DNA from: Austropuccinia psidii
Taxonomy: Eukaryota; Basidiomycota; Pucciniomycetes; Pucciniales; Sphaerophragmiaceae
Reading direction: 5' to 3'
Assembly: GCA_023105745.1 (NCBI GenBank)
Contig: JALGQZ010000005.1
Span: forward strand, 62,362,019 to 62,426,018
DNA: 64,000 bases
Both the position numbers and the translations under genes were made by a program. Below are positions 1 through 13,233 of this stretch, one piece after another. Position 1 is the first letter of the stretch. The number at the start of each line of letters is the position of its first letter. Below the pieces are notes generated by a model, which was not told the origin of the DNA, did not search any database, and saw only the letters and a list, made by a program, of their open reading frames with translations.

Positions 1-430
1 AGATTTCTGTACATTTGTGTGGTATAGGCAAAAAGCTGTATTGAGCTTATTTGCCCCATAACTTCTGCTATAGTTGAGATATGGGAAAATGGATGACACC
101 ATCAGATAGCCCTGATTGTGCTCTTTCCAAAAAGACCCCACTTTAAGTATCTCACACTAAAACTGTAGAAGTTAGATGAGAGGTGAATGTTTTGTTGACC
201 CTTATTTGGGCCTGAAATTGACCATGACTCCAGTAATATTGGTGCTAGCTCAGTTTGGCTAGTCACATTGCATAGCCCTGACTTGCAGATTTAATTGGAA
301 TACCCATTTGATTGTTTAAGCCTCTTCCTCTGCATTTTAGATGAGAGGTGAAAAATGAGGTTTATGCTCAGCAACACCTTTGAGCAGGAATAACTTTGTT
401 ATTCCTTGTCCTTTGCTGATGGGAATTTAC
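1..430 (-). repeat. LTR fragment, element-B-related
   Basis: This stretch matches, in inverted orientation and with many differences, the solo LTR at about 7310-7860. Shared blocks include the GTTAGATGAGAGGTGAA motif, the AAGCCTCTTCCTCTG block and the AATAACTTTGTTATTC block. The same GTTAGATGAGAGGTGAA motif occurs in element B's LTR near 20705. It is cut by the window edge on the left and ends where the 10-bp tandem repeat begins. It carries no convincing coding sequence. The orientation is inferred from the match to element B. Confidence 0.6.
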
Positions 431-1735
431 TTAATTTTAATTAATTTGAATTAATTTTAATCAATTTTAATTAATTTTAATTAATTTTAATTAATTTTAA
501 TTAATTTTAATTAATTTTAATTAATTTTAATTAATTTTAATTAATTTTAATTAATTTTAATTAATTTTAATTAATTTTAATTAATTTTAATTAATTTTAA
601 TTAATTTTAATTAATTTTAATTAATTTTAATTAATTTTAATTAATTTTAATTAATTTTAATTAATTTTAATTAATTTTAATTAATTTTAATTAATTTTAA
701 TTAATTTTAATTAATTTTAATTAATTTTAATTAATTTTAATTAATTTTAATTAATTTTAATTAATTTTAATTAATTTTAATTAATTTTAATTAATTTTAA
801 TTAATTTTAATTAATTTTAATTAATTTTAATTAATTTTAATTAATTTTAATTAATTTTAATTAATTTTAATTAATTTTAATTAATTTTAATTAATTTTAA
901 TTAATTTTAATTAATTTTAATTAATTTTAATTAATTTTAATTAATTTTAATTAATTTTAATTAATTTTAATTAATTTTAATTAATTTTAATTAATTTTAA
1001 TTAATTTTAATTAATTTTAATTAATTTTAATTAATTTTAATTAATTTTAATTAATTTTAATTAATTTTAATTAATTTTAATTAATTTTAATTAATTTTAA
1101 TTAATTTTAATTAATTTTAATTAATTTTAATTAATTTTAATTAATTTTAATTAATTTTAATTAATTTTAATTAATTTTAATTAATTTTAATTAATTTTAA
1201 TTAATTTTAATTAATTTTAATTAATTTTAATTAATTTTAATTAATTTTAATTAATTTTAATTAATTTTAATTAATTTTAATTAATTTTAATTAATTTTAA
1301 TTAATTTTAATTAATTTTAATTAATTTTAATTAATTTTAATTAATTTTAATTAATTTTAATTAATTTTAATTAATTTTAATTAATTTTAATTAATTTTAA
1401 TTAATTTTAATTAATTTTAATTAATTTTAATTAATTTTAATTAATTTTAATTAATTTTAATTAATTTTAATTAATTTTAATTAATTTTAATTAATTTTAA
1501 TTAATTTTAATTAATTTTAATTAATTTTAATTAATTTTAATTAATTTTAATTAATTTTAATTAATTTTAATTAATTCTAATTAGTTTTAATTAATTTCAA
1601 TTAATTTCAATCAATTTTAATTAATTTTAATTAATTTTAATTAATTCTAATTAGTTTTAATTAATTTCAATTAATTACAATCAATTTTAATTAATTTTAA
1701 TAAATTCTAATTAATTTTAATTAATTTTCATTAAT
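431..1735. repeat. 10-bp microsatellite (TTAATTTTAA)n
   Basis: The unit TTAATTTTAA repeats head to tail. It is perfect from 471 to 1570, which is 110 uninterrupted units. A few variant units lie at the left edge (441-470). At the right edge (1571-1735) units with C or G substitutions accumulate, then the pattern fades into CAATTT-like sequence to about 2000. The period is exactly 10 bp, close to one helical turn. No gene is present. Confidence 0.97.
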
Positions 1736-3042
1736 TTTTGGCAGTTTTATTCAATTTTCACCAATTTAAGTAATTCTCATCCTTTTTATTATTTTCAATT
1801 AGCTTTCAATAATTTCTGTCAAGTTCTCTTTATTTGAAGTTATTTGAAATTAGTGTAATTCATTTTAGATTTTAAACAATTCTAATTAATTTTTACTAGT
1901 TTCAACTAATGCTCATCAATTTTGTTAATTTCAATTAGCTTCAATGATTTCAATCAGTTTCAATTACCTTCAATTTATTGAAATCCATTTCAATTAACTC
2001 CAAGAAGCTATAAATACTCATAATTAATCTGGGTTATTGGTAAACTAATGGAAGTAATTTGGCAAAAACATGTATGCCCATATGTGGATTTGCCATAAAT
2101 TGGTAAAATTATGTAATTATTTAGTAATAAAAATCAGGTTTGTTTTCTAATTAAAGTTTAGCTAAAAAATACCTAGGTTGGCAAAAGCCCAATTTATGGC
2201 ATTGTTGGTTTGATAAACGGCATAAATGGAATTATTTGTGCCATTGTTGATGCCATAAATATATTTTTAATACCATTTATGGCATGGGTATTCTGTGGTT
2301 GATGCCATAAATAGCAGTTTTCACTTCTTTTGATTAATGAATTATATTCATAAATCATTTTTTCAACCGAAATTTGAGATTTTCGTTTCGAATTTTAATT
2401 TGGAGGTTGAAAAATTCAAATGGATCCTTTTTTCAAAATTTTTTATTCGAATTTTCGGGTTTTCATTTTTTGGTTCAAAAATTCGAATTCGAAGACGAAT
2501 CTTTTGAATAGTGAAAACCGAATTTTTCGAATAGCTATGCCTTGCCAACACAGTAAAGTGGGATTGAAGAGTTGGATTTTGATTTGGTCATTAATTTGCA
2601 GGAAGGAGTGATCAGAACTACAAATAAGTCATCTTTGATGAATAAAAATTGATGGCTCATCACTCAGCTCATGAGTATTGATATGGAAAATGGGAAGTAT
2701 GTGTTAAAGTGAGAACAAGAAGCTTCATGGCTTTCACTGTACTAATAAACCTGTAAACCCCTGGGAAAACTGCAGCATCCCAGTAATTTACAGAAACAAT
2801 TACCCAATAACATGATTGCACCAATTTTTGCATGAGCATGAGGATAAGAAATGGGTTGGTTCACAGTGTACTAGAAACTCTGTAAGCACAAAAAAAGCCA
2901 TAAAAGCTCACCAAATTTCAGACAAGATTACCCAAAAATGTGTAAGCCAATATTTCTGTGTGCATTAGCCTATTAAATTCCCCATCTTTGCTGTACTGTA
3001 CTAACAATTATTGAGCTCCATGAATAATCTGTTACATCTCAG
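1736..3042. other. AT-rich spacer, no gene seen
   Basis: I see no supportable gene. From 2196 to 2315 there are several copies of a TTTATGGCAT / ATGCCATAAA word in both orientations. From 2360 to 2540 the sequence is rich in TTCGAA-like words, which opens short frames on both strands that look like composition artefacts. At about 2730-2960 two loosely similar blocks of about 120 bp follow each other (each has CACTGTACTA or CAGTGTACTA followed by AATTACCC or GATTACCC), suggesting an old tandem duplication. Confidence 0.5.
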
Positions 3043-3811
3043 TATTTAAGATGTGTCAATGAAATAATTGATAATATTACCATTTATTAATAGTATCATG
3101 ACTGTTCTTATGAAATATAATAGATAGAATTATTCTAACCACAAATGAATCATTAATTGCTTAATTATTTCTATTACTTTTTATACACTACTATTAAAAA
3201 CAACAGTAAGCAGTAATTTTATATTTTCCCCAAATAATTATTTTAAATCCCTGAAGAAAACTCCAAAAATTGGAGAGCAACTTTAAGAAATTCATATATC
3301 ACTCCCTATACTCCAAAAATACCTTGGCTTGACTGATTATTTGGGGATTTAAAATATCAAAAGTTGATATAAAAAATTGATAAAGAAGTGTATAGCTAAG
3401 TACTATTTTTTATATTTATTGATTGTGGTAAATATTAAACTCAATCACAAGATGATCTCTGGAAAAAAGAAGCATTAGTAGGCATCACTCAGGTCTAAAG
3501 CAGCTTACAGAGGTGCTCCATGAATCAAACTGAAAAACAAGTTATTGATAACCCCATTACCCTAATTTTTTCATTTTCAGAATCGTTTTTAGTCATGTAA
3601 GAGTATCATGATTAATTAATCAAGTCATTTTGCATGGCTATCAACCCATTTCTCGTTAATAAATTAAGGAGTTACTACTTCAACTCTCCTTTTAATTAAA
3701 ATTAAAAATTTCTTTTTCAAAGCTATGAATTTCATTGTAAACTTTATCATAGGTTGTATTTTCTGTTAATTTTTGGAGATTGAGTGCTTCATAGGGAATA
3801 ATCAATAATGG
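3043..3811 (-). repeat. Old C-type LTR, first half (plus-strand order)
   Basis: This segment resembles the left part of the element C LTR (32404 onward). Shared signals include GATGTG...ATGAAA, ACTGTTCTTATGAAATATAATA, ATACACTACTA, CAGTAAGCAGTAATT and AACTGAAAAAC. Identity is clearly lower than within the C array. The match stops at 3811, where a sequence starting TGTGAGCC begins. The continuation of the same LTR resumes near 8870. This is an inference from eye alignment. Confidence 0.6.
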
Positions 3812-6800
3812 TGTGAGCCTGTGAGGTATGTATAGCCTACCCTAAAGGCCACAAAGAACATTTTATGCCTCTTATTTAGTCATGAGCTGAATTGTTAAAT
3901 TAATTGAAAGTGAAACATGTGTATAACTCTATTTTGATGACAAAAGTCGTAAATATCATTTCATTTTTGCTGTCTACACCACAAATAATGTTGGGTAAAT
4001 CCATTAAAAGGTTTTATTATGAAACAATAAGTAGATATTACCAACATTTTACTTATTTTACTCTGAATTTCCTAATAAAAATAAATAATAAGATTCAAAA
4101 TAATTATATCAATGGTATATTATTATAATTATTCTGGCATAAAATATATTATTTAGTTATAAATTAATAATCAATATATTCTGTAAACTTGTTCTTGTTA
4201 CAGAAAAACACTAAACACATAAAGAATTGTTATTTATTCATAAATGAAAATTTATAACTAAAGTAATACAAATATTAGGGTTTTAATTTCACATAAATAC
4301 TATTTATATTGATAAAGAATTCTTTACTAGATAAATTAAGAGAGAAATATGATGATAAGATTAAAATAAGATACTTTCAGAACTTAATATTATAATTTTG
4401 TGTTAGGTTATCCCTAAAGAATTACTTATAATAGCAAGTAGAGATGAATACCATTCTTACTATTTTAAAATATATTGAGAGATTTTAAGAGAATTCAAGA
4501 AATAATGATAAAACATTGATTTAGTCATGCAGATTTAAGTGAATAGTACAGCTTAAACTTTTGGTCTTTCAAAATATAAGAGTTCTATTCACAACAACAA
4601 AGTGAATTACCTTTTAATTTAATATTTTGTTGCACTTGATGCATCTGAGGCAGAAACAGAGGAGAAGGGGTCTCTATATATTGAATTTCCTTCCTTCTAG
4701 TGACCATACACATGATAATAGACTTTTACTGATGCTATCCATTGGAATTAATTACCATTTTAAGTTTAATTGATGATTAAATCAATGTTAAGCCTTTTTA
4801 TCTCATGATTATGCCATATTTTAGAGTTATAAAGATAACTCTACTTTTCTGACATCATAATTTTGGAAAATGATTCAATTTGGTGGATAGAAGTAGTTCT
4901 AATGATAAAATACCAATATCCACCAGGTTTATCTCTTATTCAATGGTTAAATTTAAATTAAGATTACACTGCAATATCAAAAATTATCACATTTAAGCAT
5001 TAAATTTCATAATTAATAACTTTTAATTTTTTAATTAAACTTAAATTTTGGGAGTTAATTCTGATATCTTGGCATGTCCTTACCAAGGGTCAAAGGGTAT
5101 TGAATTACATCATCAAAACCGCACTTTGATTATTTTTCTTGTATTTCACCGCTTACTTCAAAGTTTGCAATGTTAGATTTTGAACAATGATTTCATAGGG
5201 TTATACCTTTAATGTCATCATGCAAAACCATATTTTTCTTCATTGATGAGCTACTAAAATCTGTTTATCTACTTTATTCTAATTTTGGTCAATTTTAAGA
5301 CCCTAGATTCAATTCCTAGTATTAAAATAAGTTTTATAATATTTCTTGTGACCTTTTTGGATATGTTTTCATATCTGAGGGGCTCACACTGAAAGGTTAT
5401 TATACCAAAAAATGGCTATTTCTAGGGACATTGGACTATTTAAGAATCTCACAGTACAATTACACAAATCATAAATTTCTACTAAAATTTTGTAAATGTT
5501 ACATTCAAGCTTGATTTTAAAGTTGAATAAGGTTTATGCATACTTAAGAATGTAACTCAATCTGAGGTTTTATGTTTCTTCAATGAATATACTGATTGTT
5601 TTAAATAAAGGCTGTAAACCATGCTTCATTTGAGCTTAAATATATTTAAAGCCATATTATCACTTTAGATAAATAAATTAGAAAACCCCACACAAAAAAG
5701 GTGGGACACAGGGAAAAATGAAAAAGGTGCCAGGGTACCCAAACTTTGGGATCTGTAAGATCCAAATAGGTTTTTCCTCTGGTATTGAAGGATTTTTACC
5801 CTTATTCAGCCTTCAAGATTATACTTAATTGAAAATTAAAGTTTAAACTAGTTTATTCCTCTTTTAAATAGGAATTTGAAGGTTCCAAATGGTAAGCTCA
5901 TATATGCAGGTTTTTAATCAAGGTTTTGAGAGTTTTCAAAGCTTATTAAAGGTTAAAACAGCTTAAGTAGCCTAAGATCAAATTTTTAATGACTTTAAAT
6001 CATTTAAAAAGTCAAGGTTAAGTGTGTATTGCTAATTTTATGCTTAAAGAGAGGAATAAATCCAAGAATTCATAGAAAATCCAATCCTCAATAGTTTTCC
6101 TCAAAAAAATTCCATAAAGATTGCAGTCTAATGTTAACTGGGTATCCTTAAATTTGATTATATCTTAATAGTAAGATTCTTTGGAATTCAGCCTTTGAAA
6201 TACCTTCTTTAATTTTTTTTGAAAAAAAATTATTATTTCTTCAAAAATTGATTAAAAATCTCATTTGAAATTATTTTGCTGAAAATTTCATTTTCAAGTT
6301 GTTAATATTATGAAATTTCATATAAATAAACTGGCTTTATATTGAGACTTGAAAATACTAAGTGTAATTGATTATTAAAGTTCCTTGGAGTTAAGAATCA
6401 AAATGGTAACTTTAAATTTAGATGAAATATAAGCTACTGTACATTAAGAACTTTTTTTAAGTGTGGGCTTTCAGTATTGATGTTAGAAAGCCCTCCTTAT
6501 CTATTATTGATCATGAGAGCTTCTCTAAAGGAATAAAAGAAGCCATTTCATCACTGTTTTTATCAATAATCATCACTCAACCAATAAATGCGACCTTTAA
6601 ATAAGTATAATTCTATAAAATATGAGATCTTATATTATAAGATCAATTCTTCAGAACTTCTTTCTTTTTAAGCTTCAAGCTAAATAATTGAAATCATAGA
6701 ATTCATATTATCTTTTTTTGATTACCAATAGATGATTTTATCTCATAATATTGTTGTTTTAAATATCTTCAAACTCCACAAATTCCTCTAAAAATTCTCA

Positions 6801-8760
6801 AAATATTTTTTGATCATAAAATTTGTTTTATTCTTTGAGAATATTCATTTTTTGTAGTTTTTTTTACTTATGAAAACTATCTTATACTATAAATTCTTTA
6901 ATTTACTTAGTGTATTAAATAAATCTTATAAGTACATTTTTCTTGGAATTTGAACGTCTGTTTTATCTGTTAGTAGTTTTCTTATGTAGAATTTCTCTAT
7001 AAGAATTAGCTCTGCACTTTTTTTTTGATAACCTCTTTCAAAAATAATATTCTCATTATTTATAAGTGGCACAATATTATGATTTTATAAATTTAATTGT
7101 CTCATTAGATTTTTTACACCTCTAATTGTTATAAATTTCAGTTCCTTATAATAATAATGGAATAATCATATTATTTGTCAGCCTATGACTCAAAGCCAGA
7201 GCACAAGCATGACTTCCAGAATACCATAAACCAATGGTAGAGCAAAATACCACCAAAACATGTAGCTGAGCCAAACAGGCTCAAAAGGTATCAAAAAAAA
7301 GAAGAAATTTACCTCTTTCCAAGTATAAAAGTCCCCTTATCATAGGACAAAGAATAACAAAGTTATTCTTTCTCAAAGTTGTTGCTGAGCATAAATGTTA
7401 ATTTTCACCTCTAATCTGAAATCCAGAGGAAGAGGCTTAACCCCAGAAAATGAATATTCAAATTGAAGTTCTAATTCAGTACTATCCAATTTTATTAGAA
7501 AAATTGAGCTAACACCAAAATTACAAAAGCTATGGCCAGAATAAGGTCAAATAAGGGTGGAAAAAATATTCACCTCTCATCTAACTTCTACAATCTTAGT
7601 AGGAGATGCTTAAAGCGGGGTCTTTTTGGAAAGCAAACAATGAGTGATATCTGATTGTGCCTTCCAATTCCCCATATCTCATCTAGAACAAAATGTATGT
7701 GGCAAACAAGCTCCATACAGAGTTTGAGCTGATCATATATCAGGATAACTAAAATTGAACATGGCATAACTTCACCATATTTAATATTAACCATTCTAAA
7801 TGAGTTACCATTGTGTAGACCATATCCAGGGCTACACAATGAACCAACCTTGAGCTCAATATCTCAAAAACTGACAAAGCTATAGCATTTTTAAGGTAAA
7901 ACTCCCACATTTGGACCAAAACAGATTTACTGTGAGATAATATCACATAATTATGATTATGAGGTGTCAAATAGACAAATAAGCTTTTTTATACTTTAAT
8001 AACCCATAGTTCAGCCAAATACAGGAATCCATACAGGTTCTCTACAGCTTCTGATGCGTCCGAAGCACCAGAATACACCTGTATATGCCATTGGTGGGAA
8101 TTTTCACCTTCTATAGGGTAAAAATGACAACTTGTGGTTCTAAAACCACATTTCTGCCCAATAGTAGTCTTTATTGAGTATTTAGAACCACAAACCAGTC
8201 CACAGTAGTGAAAGATTTCACTCTGTGGTCGTGTCCATATGTCAAAAACCTCCCACTACCCCAGAATAATACAAAAGGAGGCCTTTCCTCACCAGGAGGC
8301 CAATCCATTATCTTTTTACAATATTCTTACGTGTTATAATTTCTTAAAAGTGGTACACTTAGAATGAAACAGGTATAATTATAAATTCAATCATTTTAGG
8401 GTTTATTATTGTAAACAAACAGATAAAAGCTGCATCCAGGGCTATCAATAGCACTCACCATCACTAAATTCTTTTAGTATACGCCTTTTAACAATCTACT
8501 CACTCAATTATTATCATTATTTTTGTGTCACACTAATAGTAATAGCTTTTTATTGTCCTTGTACTCCTTTATCATAGAGTCACCCTGACATTATTTTACA
8601 TATAATTATGATAATATAAATTTTTTATTAAGAATAATTGTATTTATATTTTTGGCTGGAATATTTAGCTATATTATATTTTCACTTAAGGACAGTAATA
8701 GTACTCTTAATAATAAGCATTATTATTGAGAGTGTCAGAGGCAAACCTTGCAAATTGACT
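3812..8760 (+). repeat. Inserted C-like LTR remnant, opposite orientation
   Basis: The segment starts TGTGAGCCTGTGAGGTATGT, matching the sense start of the C LTR (TGTGAGCCTTGAGGTA, followed by a GGCCACAA block). Near 5725 there is GCCAGGGTACCCAAACTT, found in the middle of the C LTR in the same orientation. Near 8690-8740 the words ACAGTAATAGTACT and TAATAATAAGCATTATTATTGAGAGTG resemble the C LTR terminus. The segment therefore looks like a decayed LTR of the C superfamily inserted into the older LTR at 3043-9735, itself interrupted by the solo LTR at 7176-8590. It is longer than one C LTR plus that solo LTR, so more is nested here. The right boundary is uncertain. Confidence 0.45.
7176..8590 (+). 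repeat. Solo LTR, element-B family, TSD TTATT
   Basis: This is a complete solo LTR. It begins TGTCAGCCTATGACTCAAAG and ends AGAGTCACCCTGACA, matching the sense ends of the element B LTR (TGTCAACCTGTGACTCAAAA and GACTCACCCTGACA). It is flanked by the perfect 5-bp duplication TTATT (7171-7175 and 8591-8595). Its orientation is opposite to element B. A solo LTR forms when the two LTRs of a full element recombine and the interior is lost. The short frames inside it are not genes. Confidence 0.85.
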
Positions 8761-8869
8761 GTCAGTAAGACTTTGAATTTTAATTATGAAGTCATAATTA
8801 CTTTTATTTTTGTGTGTATTATCCCTCCCATATTGGCCCTATGAATTTTCATTTTTAACAAATTTTTGC

Positions 8870-9735
8870 AGTTTTATGTAATTTTCTAGATTTTATAGGC
8901 AAATAAGAGAGAGATAGCTGGTTTTCAATAGGTAATTTCATGGATACTGTTCCCTAGAGGCTTTAACCTTTTAGGGTTCACAAATGTAAAATTGCTAATA
9001 ATTGACATGGTTACACGAGTCAGAGTAGCTCATTACCTCCTTTTCACATTAAAATGTCAGCTTATTTGCTATTCCCTCATTATTTAATGGCATATTGACT
9101 TGGTAAAAATGTTTTCAAACTGGTTTAGTAGACTGATTTCTTCCAATAGAACCCCTGGATCCAGGTTTGGGAGCTATTCATGCCTCAGAGGCCTCAGAAG
9201 TTGGATACCCTGGCTCTTTGCAATGTCTTTTGTCGCCTAAGCTCTTTTCACCTGAAAAATAGTAATTCAGGAATCCAGACTGATATCCACTATGGATGTA
9301 CCAAAACTCAATACTAGAATACATTGATTGTGACTGCCATAAAAATTAATAACACTATTCTTAGTGTATATGTAACATGTGATCTCTCACATTCCCATTC
9401 TTTTGGCATGAAAATTCAAAAAACAAACATTGTGAACAATTGGCTATGTGGTATTGGTGATTTTTTGTTGAAGTATGTTTGATATGACCACCTCACAGAG
9501 TAAATTTAAGGCTCTATAGCCTCTGGACTTACTATAGATTAATGTTTGTGTAAAATTCAAATCTGGCCTTAAATCTATGAGCTTACTAACCCACAAGAAA
9601 TTGATTCATATTTTTCTACATGAAAGATCCTCAATTTTGGATATATAAATGACATATGTGTTGTGTATATTCCATAGTTTATTTCCATATAAATTGTGGT
9701 CTATTTGGGTATGTAAAGCCTACCTCAAGGCTCAA
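8870..9735 (-). repeat. Old C-type LTR, second half
   Basis: This matches the right half of the element C LTR (about 33460-34322). Shared blocks include AATTGACATGGTTACA, GTAGCTCATTACCTCC, GCCTCAGAGGCCTCAGAAGTTGG followed by TACCCTGGCTC, CACTATTCTTAGTGTATATGTAACATG and the terminal GGGTATGTAAAGCCTACCTCAAGGCTCA. With 3043-3811 it makes up one old LTR split by later insertions. Confidence 0.7.
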
Positions 9736-12700
9736 ACAGTAAATTAAACCAACAATTACCTGTAAACTTAAAATTTCCACCAATATGTTTACCATTATAA
9801 TCTGTTATTATAATGATTATGCATGAAATATTTCTCCTTTAGGAAAATATACAGGAATTCGATACTCATGTAAAATATTTGACTATTGTCATTTTCTCAA
9901 CACAGAAGTCAGAGTCAATGGACCAAAAATGATACTGACTTGACTCGAAACAGATTTTTTATTGAAAGTGGTATGACTTCAAGTCAATTTCTGGCAACTG
10001 ACATGAATTTAGCCCTAGTCAGTGAATTCAAAAGCATTTTTGTTGAATTCATAAGAAATATATACTCATAATTATTTATAAAAACTTTCCCTGGTTGAGA
10101 AATTCTTTTATTAAAACCCCATATATACAAAGACATCTCAAAAATTTCAGAAATGTAATTGAAAATACGCAGATATTTTTACATGAATATGACTTTAAAT
10201 ATAAAATAAAATGAAAATGAGCTGTTTTATGATATATTCACTTCAATAAAACTCTTACAGCATGAACAGATCTCCATAGTGAAGCAAAAAATAAAATTTC
10301 TTTTTGAATATTTCAAAATACAGAAAACTTAAAATGATAGTACAATTATTAAGGTCTTTGATTATTTCTTTGTAGGGTTCAATTCAATAATTAAGTCGGA
10401 AAATACATCCAATATGGGTTATTTTGTTAAATATTTTCATGTCAGTTAATTAGGATATTAATTAATGATCAACATTCTTTTTCATATCAGAAATATTGTA
10501 AAGTATTATTAATGGAATTCTAAATATAGTTTTTATTGGCTATTTGTTCCTTATTAATAAAATATTCCAGAAACTTACCCATTATTTTTTTCCATCACAT
10601 GCCCTTCTACTTATACAGCCTTGAGAATCTGTACAATTTTTCAAAATAACACTGTAAAAAGGGAGAAAATTTGAGTATTTGAACCAAATCATTAGCTTTA
10701 TATTTAAGCTTGAATTAATTTAAATTTATTTTCCTAGAAAATTCAATCTAATAATCATAATTTAGAAGGAATTTCAAAATTCAAAATTAAATCAATTGGT
10801 TTTTTCCATCATTTATATTTTGAAATTACTGGGATCTCCTTAGATTTCTCACAGCTATACTAACCCCATCACAATGGAAAATCATAAAATTTCAGAATAT
10901 GAATGGTGAACTCCAGCCCCTGGAGGTTAAGAGTAAGAGAACTCTTGTTTTCTTTGTATAGGAAAGAGTTCTTGGTATGAATCAAAAAATATGGCTCTAT
11001 TTTCCCTCATATAATTAGCAGGATTACCTACATTAATACCCAGTTTTTTAAATACCAGTAAAGTTAAGTGATTTATTTTTGAGTTTTTTCTCTTTTAACA
11101 GAATCTATTGCATCTCCAGAATACTTTCACTTTAATTTTAATACTAAAGAATTCTTTTTGAAATCATTTTTCATTTTAGAACTAAATGAACTTAGTCTTG
11201 AGTCTTATGTTTTGGAAATTGAACACAGATTTCCCATGATATACAAGATTTAATACATCAATATTAACCACTCTTGATCAGAATATCTGATCAGGTTCTT
11301 TATTTTTTTCCAATACTGTAAGTATTGTTGGATTGGTTAGCTTTTTCAAATATATTTTATTCTCTAATAATGGAATATTTATAAATCCATTTTTCTTTAA
11401 TATCAATACTCATTATCCATTTTTGTGCATTATTCCAAAATTAATTGTCTTTTCATCAATTTTCAATCTTAAAATAATACCTCCTGGGTGGGTAGTCTAA
11501 ATTAAGGGTATTAAATTTAATGTCAGCCGATTTTTCATCAATAAATGTATTTATAGAACAGAAAATAATATCAAATTATTTTTCACTTGTCTAGAACAGG
11601 TTATTCCACTTTCATATCCTTTGATTTTGGAAATTAAAATTACAGGTTCTCTATTTCAAGATCAAGTTCTTATAGGTAATTAAGTCAAAGAAAACCAGTT
11701 TTTGGATAGAACTCTTGAGATATAATCTTTTTCAACTAAAAAAACAAGAATTAAATAAAAATAATATTGCAATTTTTTAAGTAGGCATGATTCTACACCT
11801 GTGTTTAATATGAATTGATGAAATTTAAAGCATCTTATTCAAATTTTGGGATAATTCTCAAATAAAAAGAAAAACAACATAGGAAGGCTACATAATTTCT
11901 TGCGGAAAAACACCTAATGTAACATGAAAGACTCCATGTTTTTTATTTTTTATAGATAACTTTGGTTATATATTCATAAGGATAACCAAATTAGTGAAAA
12001 TACTAATATCATTTCTTATGTTCATTGAAATGAAACTTCATTCAATTTGGTTTTCTTTGAGTCACAAAAATAAAATAAAACTATTCAAAATTTTAATTAG
12101 GATTCAAGACTTTAATTTTATTTCATTTTTGGGAAAATTATTTGTATAAAATTTTCAAGTTAATACTGAGTTTAATTCAGAAACTAGTAAGTAAACTGTG
12201 GCCGACCTTCTCTATGGAATCAAATCAGGAATTACCAAAAAAATGAGGGTACAGGTACTTAGTTTTTATTTTTGAATTAATCTACTCACTATTGCTTACA
12301 AGATTCATTTCCTTCCTGTGCTCATATTCTACAAAATTCTCCTTTGAGCTCAAAATTTGAAGCAAAGTTAACTGTTTTCATTTCAAAATGAGAAATATTT
12401 GATTCAGGGAGCTCTGTAAGACCTATCCACTTCTAATAATTGGTAAAATATTGAGAATACAGCATTCAAGAGGTTTGGAACTGATATGGAGGTTAAACAA
12501 GGATTCCTTTTAATGTGTTTTATCTTAGAAGATACTCAAGTCATGAAAGAAGAATGTATATTTTAATTTCATAATAATTATCCAAGTATCCCCTTTTTTA
12601 AGATTTTTGTTTAGTAGAAATATCTTGTTAAAAAGTCCATAAGCGTCAAATGAGGCTGCAGCATAGGGTAACTCCCAATTTTAAATTGATTAAACTATGA

Positions 12701-12807
12701 TAAATGAGAATAGATTTTGCTGAAGGATATGAATATTCCTAATTAAAGCTTTAGAACTACTATTGATGACTTTTCCATAATACCTCACTATAATATGAGT
12801 CTAATTA
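9736..12807. other. AT-rich spacer, no gene seen
   Basis: About 3 kb of AT-rich sequence without a supportable gene, LTR terminus or tandem repeat. A 61-codon open frame at 9886-10071 has a protein-like composition but no recognisable motif, so I do not call it. The region may be very old transposon sequence. Confidence 0.5.
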
Positions 12808-13233
12808 TGTATGGTGTGGACATGAAACTTTGATTAAAATAATGTACTTTTCATGTCTTCCAAATTTGTATAAGGTACAATGTGATTAAAAATGTTGAGA
12901 TTTAGAGTTTTGAAGAGGAAAAACATCAAATTTATGCTTTCTAACTTGACAATTATAAAACAATAATAATATGAAGATTTATTGTTGTACCAACAATGAA
13001 AATGTATCCAAAAATACTCTACAAGATATATTTAAGGCTACAAAAGAAGTTTTGTCAAGAGCAATTTGAATAGGAATTAATCAAGCAAAGAACTGAAGGG
13101 AATTGGTACAAGAACAAATTAGGTGAAAAGAATATCAAAGAGAAAACACACAAAAAGTGACCAGAGTGAATTTGGAAACAAAGTGACAGAGTTAACAATG
13201 ATGAAAGATGCTTTAATTCACTTATGGGATGGT
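12808..13233. repeat. LTR fragment, family D, truncated by element A
   Basis: This matches the first part of the solo LTR at 60462-62301. Shared blocks include GTGTGGACATGAAACTTTGATTAAAA, TTTGTATAAGGTA, ATACTCTACAAGA, AAGGCTACAAAAGAA and GACCAGAGTGAATTTGGAAACAAAGTGACA. The match stops exactly where the element A LTR begins at 13234. The rest of this LTR is not visible on the far side of element A. Confidence 0.75.

Noticed and set aside
431..1735. CRISPR-like array
   Set aside because: There are no spacers; the units are contiguous 10-mers in a eukaryotic context.
9886..10071. A 61-codon open frame in the AT-rich spacer
   Set aside because: It has no motif, no homologue inside the window and no neighbouring coding signal.
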